This document shows, in pieces, positions 27,345 through 34,795 of a stretch of DNA of 64,000 nt; position 1 is the first letter of the stretch, and every line of letters starts with the position of its first letter. Both the position numbers and the translations under genes were made by a program. Origin of the DNA: Variovorax sp. J22P240 (lineage in GTDB: Bacteria > Pseudomonadota > Gammaproteobacteria > Burkholderiales > Burkholderiaceae_C); the NCBI RefSeq assembly GCF_030316855.1, contig NZ_JASZYR010000009.1:149860-213859 (forward strand), in the 5' to 3' direction. Under the pieces are notes generated by a model, which worked only from the letters and a program-made list of their open reading frames with translations, was not told the DNA's origin and ran no database searches.

Positions 27345-27483
27345 GAATCGCTCCTCGGGCTGAGACATCGGCGGTCGCATTGATCGGGCTCAGCGTGCCT
27401 TCGCACCCCGGAGGCAGCGGTGGACGTGTCCCGCAGGCCGACAGCAGCGCGACAACGGAAAGAAGCAGAAGGATGAGCCTCAA
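27322..27483 (-). CDS. virB7: VirB7-like small lipoprotein (TTG start)
   Basis: This short gene encodes 53 residues. It starts with TTG at 27483, preceded at the right distance by GGAGGA. The product begins RLILLLLSVVALLSACGT, a lipoprotein signal with lipobox LSAC, Cys17 being the lipidated residue. A second cysteine lies at position 27 in PPGCEGT, followed by a short tail. Position between virB6 and virB8, size and lipobox all match VirB7, which anchors VirB9 in the outer membrane, in some systems by a disulfide. It overlaps virB8 by 23 bases, suggesting coupled translation. Confidence 0.82.
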   Translation of the reverse strand: MRLILLLLSVVALLSACGTRPPLPPGCEGTLSPINATADVSARGAIHESRARP

Positions 27484-27499
27484 CCTGTCCTCCTTGTCC

Positions 27500-28576
27500 T
27501 TAGCGCAGGGTGTTCGGGTTGGGCATCACTTGCTCGCGCGGCACCACCGTGCCCCCACGCCTGTTGCCACCCATCCGATTCCAAGTGTTGGCGACGCCCG
27601 TCCCGACGCGGTTCCCGGCCAGCCGCCGGAACGAATCCCATCTGCTGCCCGGCTCCCGGTGCAGCCCGTCGAGGACACCGCGGCCGAATTCGTAGGTGGT
27701 GCGCCGAGCAGTGCCCAGACCCCAGCGAACTACACCGCTGACGGTTCCATAGGTGGTAAGAGCAACGCCGCTCGCCAGACCGGATGCGATAGGCATTACC
27801 TGCCTCATCACCAAAAATACGAGAGCCGATGCCAGACAAACTCTCGCGCTCTCAGCGATCGTGATGCCTGTCCCCGAAGTGGCGGCATTTGCGGCATACG
27901 CCCTTAGAACCGATAGCAGCAGGGCGCCGGTGAACAGAGTGAGAATTCCAATCAGCGCGTAGTTTGCAAGCTGCGCGACCCACGACTCAAAAAATCGCTT
28001 GGTTGCATCAAAGAAGAGCATGACGATGAACACTGGGCCGAGGGCCAGAAGGATAGCGATCGCTACCTTGGAAAGGGCCAGCATGAAAGCTGTCACAACA
28101 ACCGCCAAGCCGACCAATAGATAGACAAGAAATCCTGCGGCATAGAAGGCGAAGTCGCTGTCCAAGATGCTCCCCTTCTTGATGAGATGCTCAGCAATAG
28201 CGGTGCCGTCCAGCCAAACTTGATCGATCACTCCGACGAGCGATGGCGCTCCGATGACTGAGGCGGCCAGCTGATCAGGAGCCGTAAAGAAGGTGTTTGC
28301 AATGATCTCGTTGTAGCTCCACAGGCGAAGTCCGAAACCCAAAATCAGGCCAACCACCAAAATGCGTCTGACGCCTTCCCAGATGGGCTCCTGGACCCGA
28401 CCGGTGAGGCTCAGAAAGCCCCACATCATCACGTAGATGGTTGCCAAAGTGACGGCAGCTGGCTCAATCGCGTTGGCGACGCGGACTGTATTTGTACTGA
28501 CGTAGTCAGCGACCTGCACGTTCAGCCAGGAGAAAAATTGCGCGAAGAAGCCCACAGCGTCCTCACTATTTCGCAT
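27500..28576 (-). CDS. virB6: VirB6/TrbL family polytopic channel protein
   Basis: The 358-residue protein has about six to seven membrane helices, a periplasmic N-terminal region with SWLNVQVADYVSTNTVRVAN, and the VirB6 central signature IAILLALGPVFIVMLFFDAT with W in RFFESWVAQLANYAL. The soluble C-terminal tail is Arg/Gly-rich. Sampled blocks of the gene from about 27.75 kb upward are about 50-62% GC, against about 70% in virB4. The last 250 bases, encoding the C-terminal tail, return to high GC. It overlaps the upstream small gene's alternative frame by 11 bases. Confidence 0.9.
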   Translation of the reverse strand: MRNSEDAVGFFAQFFSWLNVQVADYVSTNTVRVANAIEPAAVTLATIYVMMWGFLSLTGRVQEPIWEGVRRILVVGLILGFGLRLWSYNEIIANTFFTAPDQLAASVIGAPSLVGVIDQVWLDGTAIAEHLIKKGSILDSDFAFYAAGFLVYLLVGLAVVVTAFMLALSKVAIAILLALGPVFIVMLFFDATKRFFESWVAQLANYALIGILTLFTGALLLSVLRAYAANAATSGTGITIAESARVCLASALVFLVMRQVMPIASGLASGVALTTYGTVSGVVRWGLGTARRTTYEFGRGVLDGLHREPGSRWDSFRRLAGNRVGTGVANTWNRMGGNRRGGTVVPREQVMPNPNTLR

Positions 28577-28618
28577 TGCCCAATGGAATAGGGACGGGCT
28601 TGAGATCTCTGGTGTTCC

Positions 28619-28810
28619 CTATGCCTTCCAACTTCCTTCGACGGAGCTCTTCGTCACGGGTGACGGGCTTGCTTTCTGGCGACTCCACAGCGCTGCTGGT
28701 CGGTGAGGAGAGGGTCGATTGGGGGGGTTCTGCTGCACGATAAAGTAGGTGCCTCCGGCTGCTACAACGACTGTGACTACGATGACTAGGGGCCAGAGGA
28801 GCTTGGACAT
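28619..28810 (-). CDS. Small membrane-anchored protein at the entry-exclusion position, apparently frameshifted
   Basis: As read, the gene encodes 63 residues: an N-terminal anchor MSKLLWPLVIVVTVVVAAGG and a short Pro-rich tail. A run of seven G at 28721-28727 interrupts it. Adding one base there gives an 81-residue product ending TRDEELRRRKLEGIG...PIPLGNAK, with a stop at 28566-28568 that overlaps the virB6 start by 11 bases, exactly like the other junctions. The longer form is therefore probably the original gene. Its place between virB5 and virB6 is where pKM101-type systems carry eex (entry exclusion). No sequence similarity to Eex is claimed, and there is no lipobox. Confidence 0.6.
   Translation of the reverse strand: MSKLLWPLVIVVTVVVAAGGTYFIVQQNPPNRPSPHRPAALWSRQKASPSPVTKSSVEGSWKA
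28721..28727. repeat. G7 homopolymer tract inside the exclusion-position gene
   Basis: Seven consecutive G (C7 on the coding strand) lie early in the small gene. The reading frame changes quality at this point, so the tract is the likely site of a one-base deletion, a slippage-prone switch or a sequencing error. Confidence 0.6.
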
Positions 28811-28826
28811 TTTGAGTACTCCATCT

Positions 28827-29561
28827 CTAGTAGTCGACGCGAGCGAGGGATCTAGACGAACCGACGTCAGAGGCTGAGCGTTCGCGGTTGCGCTGACGTC
28901 TGGCCAGATCCTCTGACTGAGCTGTCTGATAAAGGCTTTGCAACCTCGTTTGTTCGTTGGTCAGCATGCTTTGCTCGGCCTGTATGCGGGCCTGGAGATC
29001 CTGGATTGCCTTGGGGTCTCTCGCAGTCCCGATGCGGTCAACCAGCTGCTGTAACGCGGAGAAGCGCTGGCTGGTATTTTGATAGGCGCCCTGGCTCATG
29101 GCGCTGAACATTGCGGAAGCCTGGCGGCCCTGCTCGACGACCTGGCGCATCTCCGGACTCAGTGCGCTCATCTGGGAGCCCGAGAGGATGCTGTTGGCGC
29201 GCATGATCGACTGGATCTGGCCGGACAGGCCGGCATACCCACCGGACGTGGCATTGACGGTGTTCATCAGTTCGCTGTAGCTCGGTGGCAGGTAGTTCCG
29301 GGCAACGTCGGACCCAGGCAGCAGTTGCTCCATGCCTCGCGTGCCGGTCAAGGCGGTGTACGTCTGCTGCAGTTGCGCGTTGGATTGCGTGAGTTGGTCG
29401 TACTGACGCTGCATGCCCGAGAGTTGTTGCTGCCAGGCGCCAAGCTGCTGCATCAGGTTGGCTACGGCGGCCATGTCGATGACCGGGATGCCCGCTTGCG
29501 CGTGCCACGGCATCGTCGCCGCGACGGCTGCAAGGATGAGACCGATGAGTCGTCTACGCAT
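28827..29561 (-). CDS. virB5: VirB5/TrbJ family minor pilus protein
   Basis: This 244-residue exported protein has a signal peptide ending PWHAQAG/IPVID and a long helical, coiled-coil mature part rich in Gln (LMQQLGAWQQQLSGMQRQYD), as in VirB5/TrbJ proteins at the pilus tip. The start at 29561 has AAGGAG 7 bases upstream and lies inside the last codons of virB4. The 3' third lies in the lower-GC patch that also covers virB6, while the 5' part is high GC. Confidence 0.88.
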   Translation of the reverse strand: MRRRLIGLILAAVAATMPWHAQAGIPVIDMAAVANLMQQLGAWQQQLSGMQRQYDQLTQSNAQLQQTYTALTGTRGMEQLLPGSDVARNYLPPSYSELMNTVNATSGGYAGLSGQIQSIMRANSILSGSQMSALSPEMRQVVEQGRQASAMFSAMSQGAYQNTSQRFSALQQLVDRIGTARDPKAIQDLQARIQAEQSMLTNEQTRLQSLYQTAQSEDLARRQRNRERSASDVGSSRSLARVDY

Positions 29562-32070
29562 GGCGATGCTCCTTCGAGGTGGGGGCGCTGTGGCCCGACA
29601 TCGATACACCCGAGAGCGCGGCGCGAAAGCGTGGCAGCCACCGCGCGGGCTCCGGGCCCTCCTGCGCGATGACCTCGCGCATGATCCGGACATGGGCCGT
29701 GCGGCCGGAGATTACCTGCAGTGCGTCGTCGAAGCCCCGCAGGTCCAGCTGCGCCACGACGCTGACATGGTTCTGCTTGATGAGAAACTGGCGCGAGCCG
29801 GGCTCCAGTTCCTGTTTGATCAAGGCGAACTCGCGGTCCGTGAGGTTGAAGCCCTCCGTGTACTCCGCGTGATCGGCCTCGGGGTTCGGGAACAGGATCT
29901 TCGTCGGGGTCTGCTCCACGATCGCGCGGGCGATCGCCGAGTCCAGGACGTGGCTGGTGCTCTGGGTGAAGGTGGCAATGTTGGCGTTCTTCTTTCGCCA
30001 GGTTTCGAGACCGTTCTTGGCGAATCTCGCGAAGGCGGGGTCGTTCAGCAACTTGGCGAACTCGTCCATCCAGCAGACCAGCGGCCGGCCATCGACCATG
30101 CGATTCACCAGATGGAACAGGTACATCGTGAGCGGCGCACGCACGACATCGTGGTCGAGGAAGTCCGTCACGTCGAAGCCAACGAGCGCATGCCGGTCCA
30201 GCAGCGGTGCGACTTCGTCTGCAGGATTGTCGAAGACCCATGCGAACTCGCCATGCTCGGTCGCGCACCACGGGCGCAGCCGGGCATGCATGCCTTCGGG
30301 GTCCGTCACGTCGAGAAACGCCGCAAGGCGTGACAGCCGGCGGTAGGGTAGCTCCAGGCGCAGGGTGCCTCGAAGGGCCTGGTCGAGGTCGTCCTCCTGC
30401 CTGACGGTGAGGATGTCGGCCGGGCTGCGAAGCACCAGCCGGCGCAGCCATTGCCGCATGAACTCCAGGTTGTCGGCGAGGCTGTCGTCCAGCTGCAGCG
30501 GATTGCAACCGGTGGGCACCCCGTTCTTGAGAGGCAGGTAGCGCCCGCCCAAGGCCCGCACCAGGATATGCAATCCCTCGTCCTTGTCGAAGATCACTTG
30601 CGTGGCATCGAGCCGATTGCAGATGGCGATCATGCAAAAGCCCAGCAGGGTGGTCTTTCCCGTTCCCACCGGTCCCACGCCGGTCACGTGCCCGACGTCG
30701 CGGCGACTGCCGCCGTCGGCGCGTCGCGGGTCGCTCGCGTGCAGCGAGAAATAGAAGGGCGAGCCTGCGCGTGTCACGAGCATCGCGAGCGCGTCACCCC
30801 AGAAGTTGCCTGTCGCGCGGCCCGTCGGAAAATTGTGGAAGGGTGACATCGCCGCGAAATTGCGGCTCGTGATCGGCGCCTTCCGGGTGCGATAGGCAAA
30901 GTTGCCCGGCAGCTGCGCCCAGAAGGCCGCCTCGAGTGCCAGGTCCTCGCGCGCCACGACCATGCCCGTGTCGCCCAGCAGGTAGCGCGCCTGCGCGACA
31001 TGGTCATTGAGTTGCTTGAGCCTTGGCGCGACCGCCGCGGTGCCCGCGCCATCGAAGGCGTCCGCGAGGACATGGAGCGTGAAGTGGTGATCGCCGAGGA
31101 CGAAGCGGTTGCTCATCAGGTCGTCGAGCGCTTCCTTGAGTTCTTCCGCTTGCGACACTGCCATGTCCCCGGCGGCGGCCATGCGGTGGTGCTGGCGCGT
31201 CATCATGTCGGTCGCGCTGCCCTTGCTCAGGAACGTGAAGCTTTGCGTCAGCACGAACGGAAAAGGCGCGGTGAGCAGGGCACCGAACATGCCGGGCGCG
31301 CTCGGGGTCGGGTACTCCTTGATCCCCAGAAAGGCGCCGATCCGGGTCTGGGTGCCCGTCCGGTACTCCATCGCCTCATTGCCAAAAAAGGGCCGGCTCG
31401 TGGCCAGCACCTCGTTGAGCGGCGCACGGGGCAGCGGCATGCGCTGCCATTCACCGTTGATCAGCAGGCCATGGAACTCCAGGAGGCTCGAGCAGAGCAC
31501 GTCGCTGCCGTCACGCCGGTAGACGCCAAGGGTCTCAGGGTCGTAGCGCTCCAGCGCCGCGAGGAGCTCCTGACGCTTCTTGGCGCACTCGTCCAGCGAG
31601 TCGCGCATTTCCGCGCGTGCGCCGTCCAGATCGGTGGACTTCAGCAAGCGCAGCGTCACGTTGCCCATGCGCGTGGGCTGCGGCCGAAAGACGAGCGAGA
31701 GGTAGAGCTCGTTGACCATCAGGTGCTCCCGGGCCATCTGGCGCCGATAGCGCTCTTCAAACTCCCCGGCAAAGCCGGCAACGCAGCGGCCCGGCGGCCA
31801 GGCCGATTCGCGCCGACGAACAACGTGGGTCCACAGCGCGAGATGGGGCGAGGCGATGTTGCGCCACAGGACGTTGAGGCGCTCGTGCCAGTTGTTGATG
31901 TCTTCATCGTCCGCGCTCTCGAAGCTGGCGCCCGCCAGGCGCAGCGTCTGGACGTAGTCGCCCGCGCGCGTGCGCGCGACGTGCGCATCGACGTGCGTGA
32001 CCAGCGGGATCATGCCGTCGGCGCCCGCTTCGCGGCGCAAGAGCCGGTCCTTCTGCAGGCCCAGCGTCAT
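29554..32070 (-). CDS. virB4: VirB4-type conjugation ATPase
   Basis: The 838-residue ATPase is full length for the family. Walker A is GPVGTGKTTLLGF near residue 475 and Walker B includes RPLVCWMDEFAKLL near residue 650. They are followed by ATFTQSTSHVLDSAIARAIV, the conserved CagE/TrbE/VirB4 C-terminal region. It acts with VirB11 and VirD4 at the base of the channel and in pilin extraction. The start at 32070 has GGGAGG 5 bases upstream and an ATGA overlap with virB3. Confidence 0.93.
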   Translation of the reverse strand: MTLGLQKDRLLRREAGADGMIPLVTHVDAHVARTRAGDYVQTLRLAGASFESADDEDINNWHERLNVLWRNIASPHLALWTHVVRRRESAWPPGRCVAGFAGEFEERYRRQMAREHLMVNELYLSLVFRPQPTRMGNVTLRLLKSTDLDGARAEMRDSLDECAKKRQELLAALERYDPETLGVYRRDGSDVLCSSLLEFHGLLINGEWQRMPLPRAPLNEVLATSRPFFGNEAMEYRTGTQTRIGAFLGIKEYPTPSAPGMFGALLTAPFPFVLTQSFTFLSKGSATDMMTRQHHRMAAAGDMAVSQAEELKEALDDLMSNRFVLGDHHFTLHVLADAFDGAGTAAVAPRLKQLNDHVAQARYLLGDTGMVVAREDLALEAAFWAQLPGNFAYRTRKAPITSRNFAAMSPFHNFPTGRATGNFWGDALAMLVTRAGSPFYFSLHASDPRRADGGSRRDVGHVTGVGPVGTGKTTLLGFCMIAICNRLDATQVIFDKDEGLHILVRALGGRYLPLKNGVPTGCNPLQLDDSLADNLEFMRQWLRRLVLRSPADILTVRQEDDLDQALRGTLRLELPYRRLSRLAAFLDVTDPEGMHARLRPWCATEHGEFAWVFDNPADEVAPLLDRHALVGFDVTDFLDHDVVRAPLTMYLFHLVNRMVDGRPLVCWMDEFAKLLNDPAFARFAKNGLETWRKKNANIATFTQSTSHVLDSAIARAIVEQTPTKILFPNPEADHAEYTEGFNLTDREFALIKQELEPGSRQFLIKQNHVSVVAQLDLRGFDDALQVISGRTAHVRIMREVIAQEGPEPARWLPRFRAALSGVSMSGHSAPTSKEHRHA

Positions 32071-32447
32071 GATTGCCTCCCGTGAAGGACGACCGGTGGC
32101 GTTCGGCGGCGCCGCCGCCCGCGTGCATCCGGCAAGTCCAGGGCCAACGGGCTGTACGAGCTGGCGCGCCAGTGCCGCAGGTTGCCCGCGAGCAGCGCCG
32201 GCAGCCGGGTGCGACCCCAGAGCTGCAGCAGGTCGAAGAAGCGAGGCTCGTAGAGGCACACCAGATAGAGCACGCCGTGGATCGGAAGGAAGGCCAGCAG
32301 CCAGGCGAGGTTCTTCGTCAAGATGAACGCCTCGGTCGTTAGTACGGCGTTGAACATCAACGCGGAGTAGGTCACGCCCCAGACCATCGACGGCCGCGTC
32401 ATGCCGACGAAGAGGGGGTCGGCCACGATGCCCTGGTTGCGATCCAT
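32067..32447 (-). CDS. virB3: VirB3 family inner-membrane protein
   Basis: This 126-residue protein has the VirB3 pattern DPLFVGMTRPSMVWGVTYSA near the N terminus. Two membrane segments follow, and the C terminus is basic with an Arg-rich run. VirB3 associates with VirB4 and is needed for pilus biogenesis. The start at 32447 was chosen from this similarity and an upstream AAGG. The longer frame upstream is antisense or out-of-frame sequence over virB2. It overlaps virB4 by ATGA. Confidence 0.88.
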   Translation of the reverse strand: MDRNQGIVADPLFVGMTRPSMVWGVTYSALMFNAVLTTEAFILTKNLAWLLAFLPIHGVLYLVCLYEPRFFDLLQLWGRTRLPALLAGNLRHWRASSYSPLALDLPDARGRRRRRTPPVVLHGRQS

Positions 32448-32458
32448 GGCGATGCGCC

Positions 32459-32761
32459 TTACACGCCGAACATCCCGCGGATCCACGAGACGATCTGTGG
32501 CCCGCCGAACACCAGCACCGTGCCCAGCATGACGCCGACCATCCAGAACCAGCTGATGCGCCCGAACCAGGCCATCACCCCCGACACCATGACCGCCACC
32601 GCGGCCAACGGGGTCAGGATGGCGACCAACTGGGACTGCGTGGCGTTGGCGCCGGTCGCGAACGGGCTGCCCGCGGCGGCCAACTCCGGCGCCAACGCCA
32701 CCAGTGCCGCCAGCACGGCCCACAGCGGGACATGGCCAGCGCGCCCGACCCGCTGCGCCAT
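32459..32761 (-). CDS. virB2: VirB2 family pilin
   Basis: The 100-residue prepilin has a leader with a hydrophobic stretch and an Ala-x-Ala type cleavage region (LVALAPELAAAG/SPFATG). Two further hydrophobic helices follow, LVAILTPLAAVAVMVSGVMAWFG and WFWMVGVMLGTVLVFGG, linked by a short basic loop. This two-helix layout is typical of VirB2/TrbC pilins. It is 12 bases upstream of virB3 on the same strand. Confidence 0.88.
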   Translation of the reverse strand: MAQRVGRAGHVPLWAVLAALVALAPELAAAGSPFATGANATQSQLVAILTPLAAVAVMVSGVMAWFGRISWFWMVGVMLGTVLVFGGPQIVSWIRGMFGV

Positions 32762-32772
32762 GGCGCGGCGGG

Positions 32773-33075
32773 TCAGGCCAGCAGCTCGAGTCGCACCAGC
32801 GTGCTGCCGATGTCCTGGGTCTTCAGGTAGGTGACGAGGGTGTTCAGGTTGCGGTAGGTGCGCGGCCCGCGCGTGCCCGTGACCGTCGAGCGACCCGCCC
32901 GCCACGTGATCCGGGCCTGCAATTGGTAGCGATGGGGCTCGGTCTCCACCACGATCAGCTCGTTGACCTCGCGGCGACGCAGGAACTCGAGCAACTCCAT
33001 CGCTGTCAGTTCGTCGGGAAGGGGCTGCGTCGTGCGCTTCGTCTCCGCGGATGTGTCGCGACGCGTCGTGGCCAT
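32773..33075 (-). CDS. Conserved small protein upstream of virB2, function unknown
   Basis: This 100-residue soluble protein has no signal or membrane segment. A basic, Thr-rich N terminus is followed by an alpha/beta-looking core, TAMELLEFLRRREVNELIVV, and a C terminus with YRNLNTLVTYLKTQDIG. AAGGA lies 5 bases before the ATG. It is the second gene of the leftward operon, 11 bases from virB2. I do not recognise the family. The position suggests a regulatory or accessory conjugation role. Confidence 0.7.
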   Translation of the reverse strand: MATTRRDTSAETKRTTQPLPDELTAMELLEFLRRREVNELIVVETEPHRYQLQARITWRAGRSTVTGTRGPRTYRNLNTLVTYLKTQDIGSTLVRLELLA

Positions 33076-33139
33076 GGTTGTCCTTGGTTCCTCTGGATGG
33101 CGCAGGATTGTGACGGAGACGGCAGCGGAACATGATGCT

Positions 33140-33712
33140 CTACTCCAGGCGGCGGGTCAGGGCGTGGCGCGTGGCGTCGACGCCCGACGCGGTGGAGGAG
33201 GAATCGGCGGCGGCACGGGCCGCGGCGGCCCTGCCGTACACGTCCCACCAGCGGGCGGGCGGTCGACTCTTCACGGGCACCGCTTTGGATGCCGTGGCAG
33301 GCGCGGCCGCGGCGGGTGGTGCGGCCGTGCTGCCCCGCGCCGCCGGGCCGGGCTGCGCGGTGCCGATCTCGCGCTTGAGCGCGTCAATATCCTGGAGCAC
33401 CCGGGCTCCTTGGGCCTCCGCTTCGTCCGCCCCCGTCGCATCGCCGGCCGCAAGCCGCTCGGCACGGCGTCGCGCCAGCGACTCGGCGTCGCGGCGCGAC
33501 TGCCTCAATTCGTCGTGAAGGACGCGCATCCGCTCGCTGTCGCGGGCGGATTGCTCGACCACCGTGACTGTGGGACGGGCGCCGGGGAACGCAGGTTCTG
33601 CCATCGCCACAGGGGCGACGAGGACGAGCAGGAGCATCAAGCAGCGCACGGCCCCGGGCCCCGTCCAGCCCTTCAACACAGCACGTTGGCGTTGACGAGA
33701 CCCTGCTTCCAT
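33140..33712 (-). CDS. Exported coiled-coil protein, first gene of the VirB operon
   Basis: The protein of about 190 residues has a long basic N terminus, then a hydrophobic signal (CLMLLLVLVAPVAMA). A highly charged helical stretch follows (SARDSERMRVLHDELRQSRR; RRRAERLAAGD) and then an Ala/Pro-rich linker. The last part has WWDVYGRAAAARAAAD. It occupies the place where virB1 is often found but has no lytic transglycosylase motif. Starts at 33712 or further upstream at 33748 are possible. It is a candidate periplasmic accessory protein. Confidence 0.65.
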   Translation of the reverse strand: MEAGSRQRQRAVLKGWTGPGAVRCLMLLLVLVAPVAMAEPAFPGARPTVTVVEQSARDSERMRVLHDELRQSRRDAESLARRRAERLAAGDATGADEAEAQGARVLQDIDALKREIGTAQPGPAARGSTAAPPAAAAPATASKAVPVKSRPPARWWDVYGRAAAARAAADSSSTASGVDATRHALTRRLE

Positions 33713-34009
33713 GGGCGCACTGTTCCACAACCCCAAATACACGGTCAAGACAGATTGCGTTCTTTTTATTGCTATAGCCAGCTATAGCATGTATGGACAC
33801 GGAAAGTTTTCGGAGCTACGCTGTCGGAGAAGCATGCGTCACTTCGGTGCCACACGATGCGAACGCGCGGCGATGTCGGGCCATCCCATCGTAGGGCCTC
33901 GAACAGCGGGCCTCAATGCGCCGCCTGCTGCACCGCCGCAAGAGGGGCAACAGAAGGTTTCGCGGCTGTCGACCGAAGGTTCTCAAGAGGCTTGCACGAG
34001 GAGCCGGAA
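33713..34009. promoter_or_regulatory. Central control region between the VirB and par operons, with tandem GCTATAGC palindromes
   Basis: The spacer between the divergent virB and parA operons is locally AT-rich. Two perfect 8-bp palindromes GCTATAGC lie at 33771-33778 and 33781-33788, one helical turn apart, together forming a near-palindrome TGCTATAGC-CA-GCTATAGCA. They overlap a plausible rightward promoter, TTGCTA at 33769-33774 and TATGGA at 33792-33797, with a 17-base spacer. The KorA/TrfB-type repressor encoded at 36057-36362 is the obvious candidate binder. The remainder up to the parA ribosome site has no gene I can support. Confidence 0.55.
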
Positions 34010-34795
34010 ATGCGTGTCGTGGTCCTGACGAATCAAAAAGGTGGCGTCGGCAAGTCGACGCTGAGTGTGCTGCTTGCCGAGTGGCTCGCAGAGCGGCACC
34101 GACTGCGGGTCGGCGTCATCGACCTCGATACGCAGGCCAACGCTTCTAAATCGCTCGCCCGTTTCGCCAGCGGGCGCGAGGCCGTCGAGTTCTTCGAGCC
34201 GCAAGCGACTGCGGCCATCGCGTCGGCCACGCCATGCCTCACGCTCTTCGCAGGAACCAAGCGGCTGGCCGATCTGGAACTGGCAAGGCCCGAGCTGATC
34301 CTGCCCGTCTTTCGCCGACAGGTCACGACGCTCGCGGAGTCCTTCGACTTCCTCGTGATCGACACACCGCCCTCGCTGGGGCTGCGCATGAGCGCCGCAC
34401 TGATCGCGGCGACGCATGTGGCCTGCCCGATCGAGCTCGAGGAATACAGCATCGACGGCGTCACCGACATGCTCAAGACCATCTTCGGTATCCGGCGGCG
34501 CTACAACGCCGGATTGCGGCTGGCCGGGCTGCTCGCCAATCGCTACAACCCGCATTCCGTGCGCCAGAAGGCCGCGCTGCACGATCTCGTCGCCCATTAC
34601 AGCGAGTTCGTGATCCCAGCCAAGATCTCCACCCGCTCGGCGATCCCCGAGGCACTGGCCGCAGGCGTGCCGCTCTGGCGCCTGGCAAAGAGCTCGGCGC
34701 GCGACGCAGCGGCCGAGGTCGCCGTGGCGCTCGACCTGTTGATGCAGCGCATCGACGGCGTGGAGCCGGCGAACGCCGTGCAGGAGGGTCCGTGA
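34010..34795 (+). CDS. parA: ParA family partition ATPase
   Basis: This 261-residue ATPase has a deviant Walker A, TNQKGGVGKSTLSVLLAEWL, at the N terminus. VIDLDTQANAS and FLVIDTPPSLGLRMSAAL supply the A' and B motifs. It has no long N-terminal HTH, so it belongs to the short, Soj/IncC2-like class. The start at 34010 has GAGGAG 6 bases upstream. It overlaps parB by one base. It would partition or stabilise the mobile element when excised and may also influence regulation. Confidence 0.9.
   Translation: MRVVVLTNQKGGVGKSTLSVLLAEWLAERHRLRVGVIDLDTQANASKSLARFASGREAVEFFEPQATAAIASATPCLTLFAGTKRLADLELARPELILPVFRRQVTTLAESFDFLVIDTPPSLGLRMSAALIAATHVACPIELEEYSIDGVTDMLKTIFGIRRRYNAGLRLAGLLANRYNPHSVRQKAALHDLVAHYSEFVIPAKISTRSAIPEALAAGVPLWRLAKSSARDAAAEVAVALDLLMQRIDGVEPANAVQEGP

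Noticed and set aside
29462..32085. Long antisense frames over virB4
   Set aside because: virB4 has Walker motifs and full family length; the opposite frames show no motif and no ribosome site.
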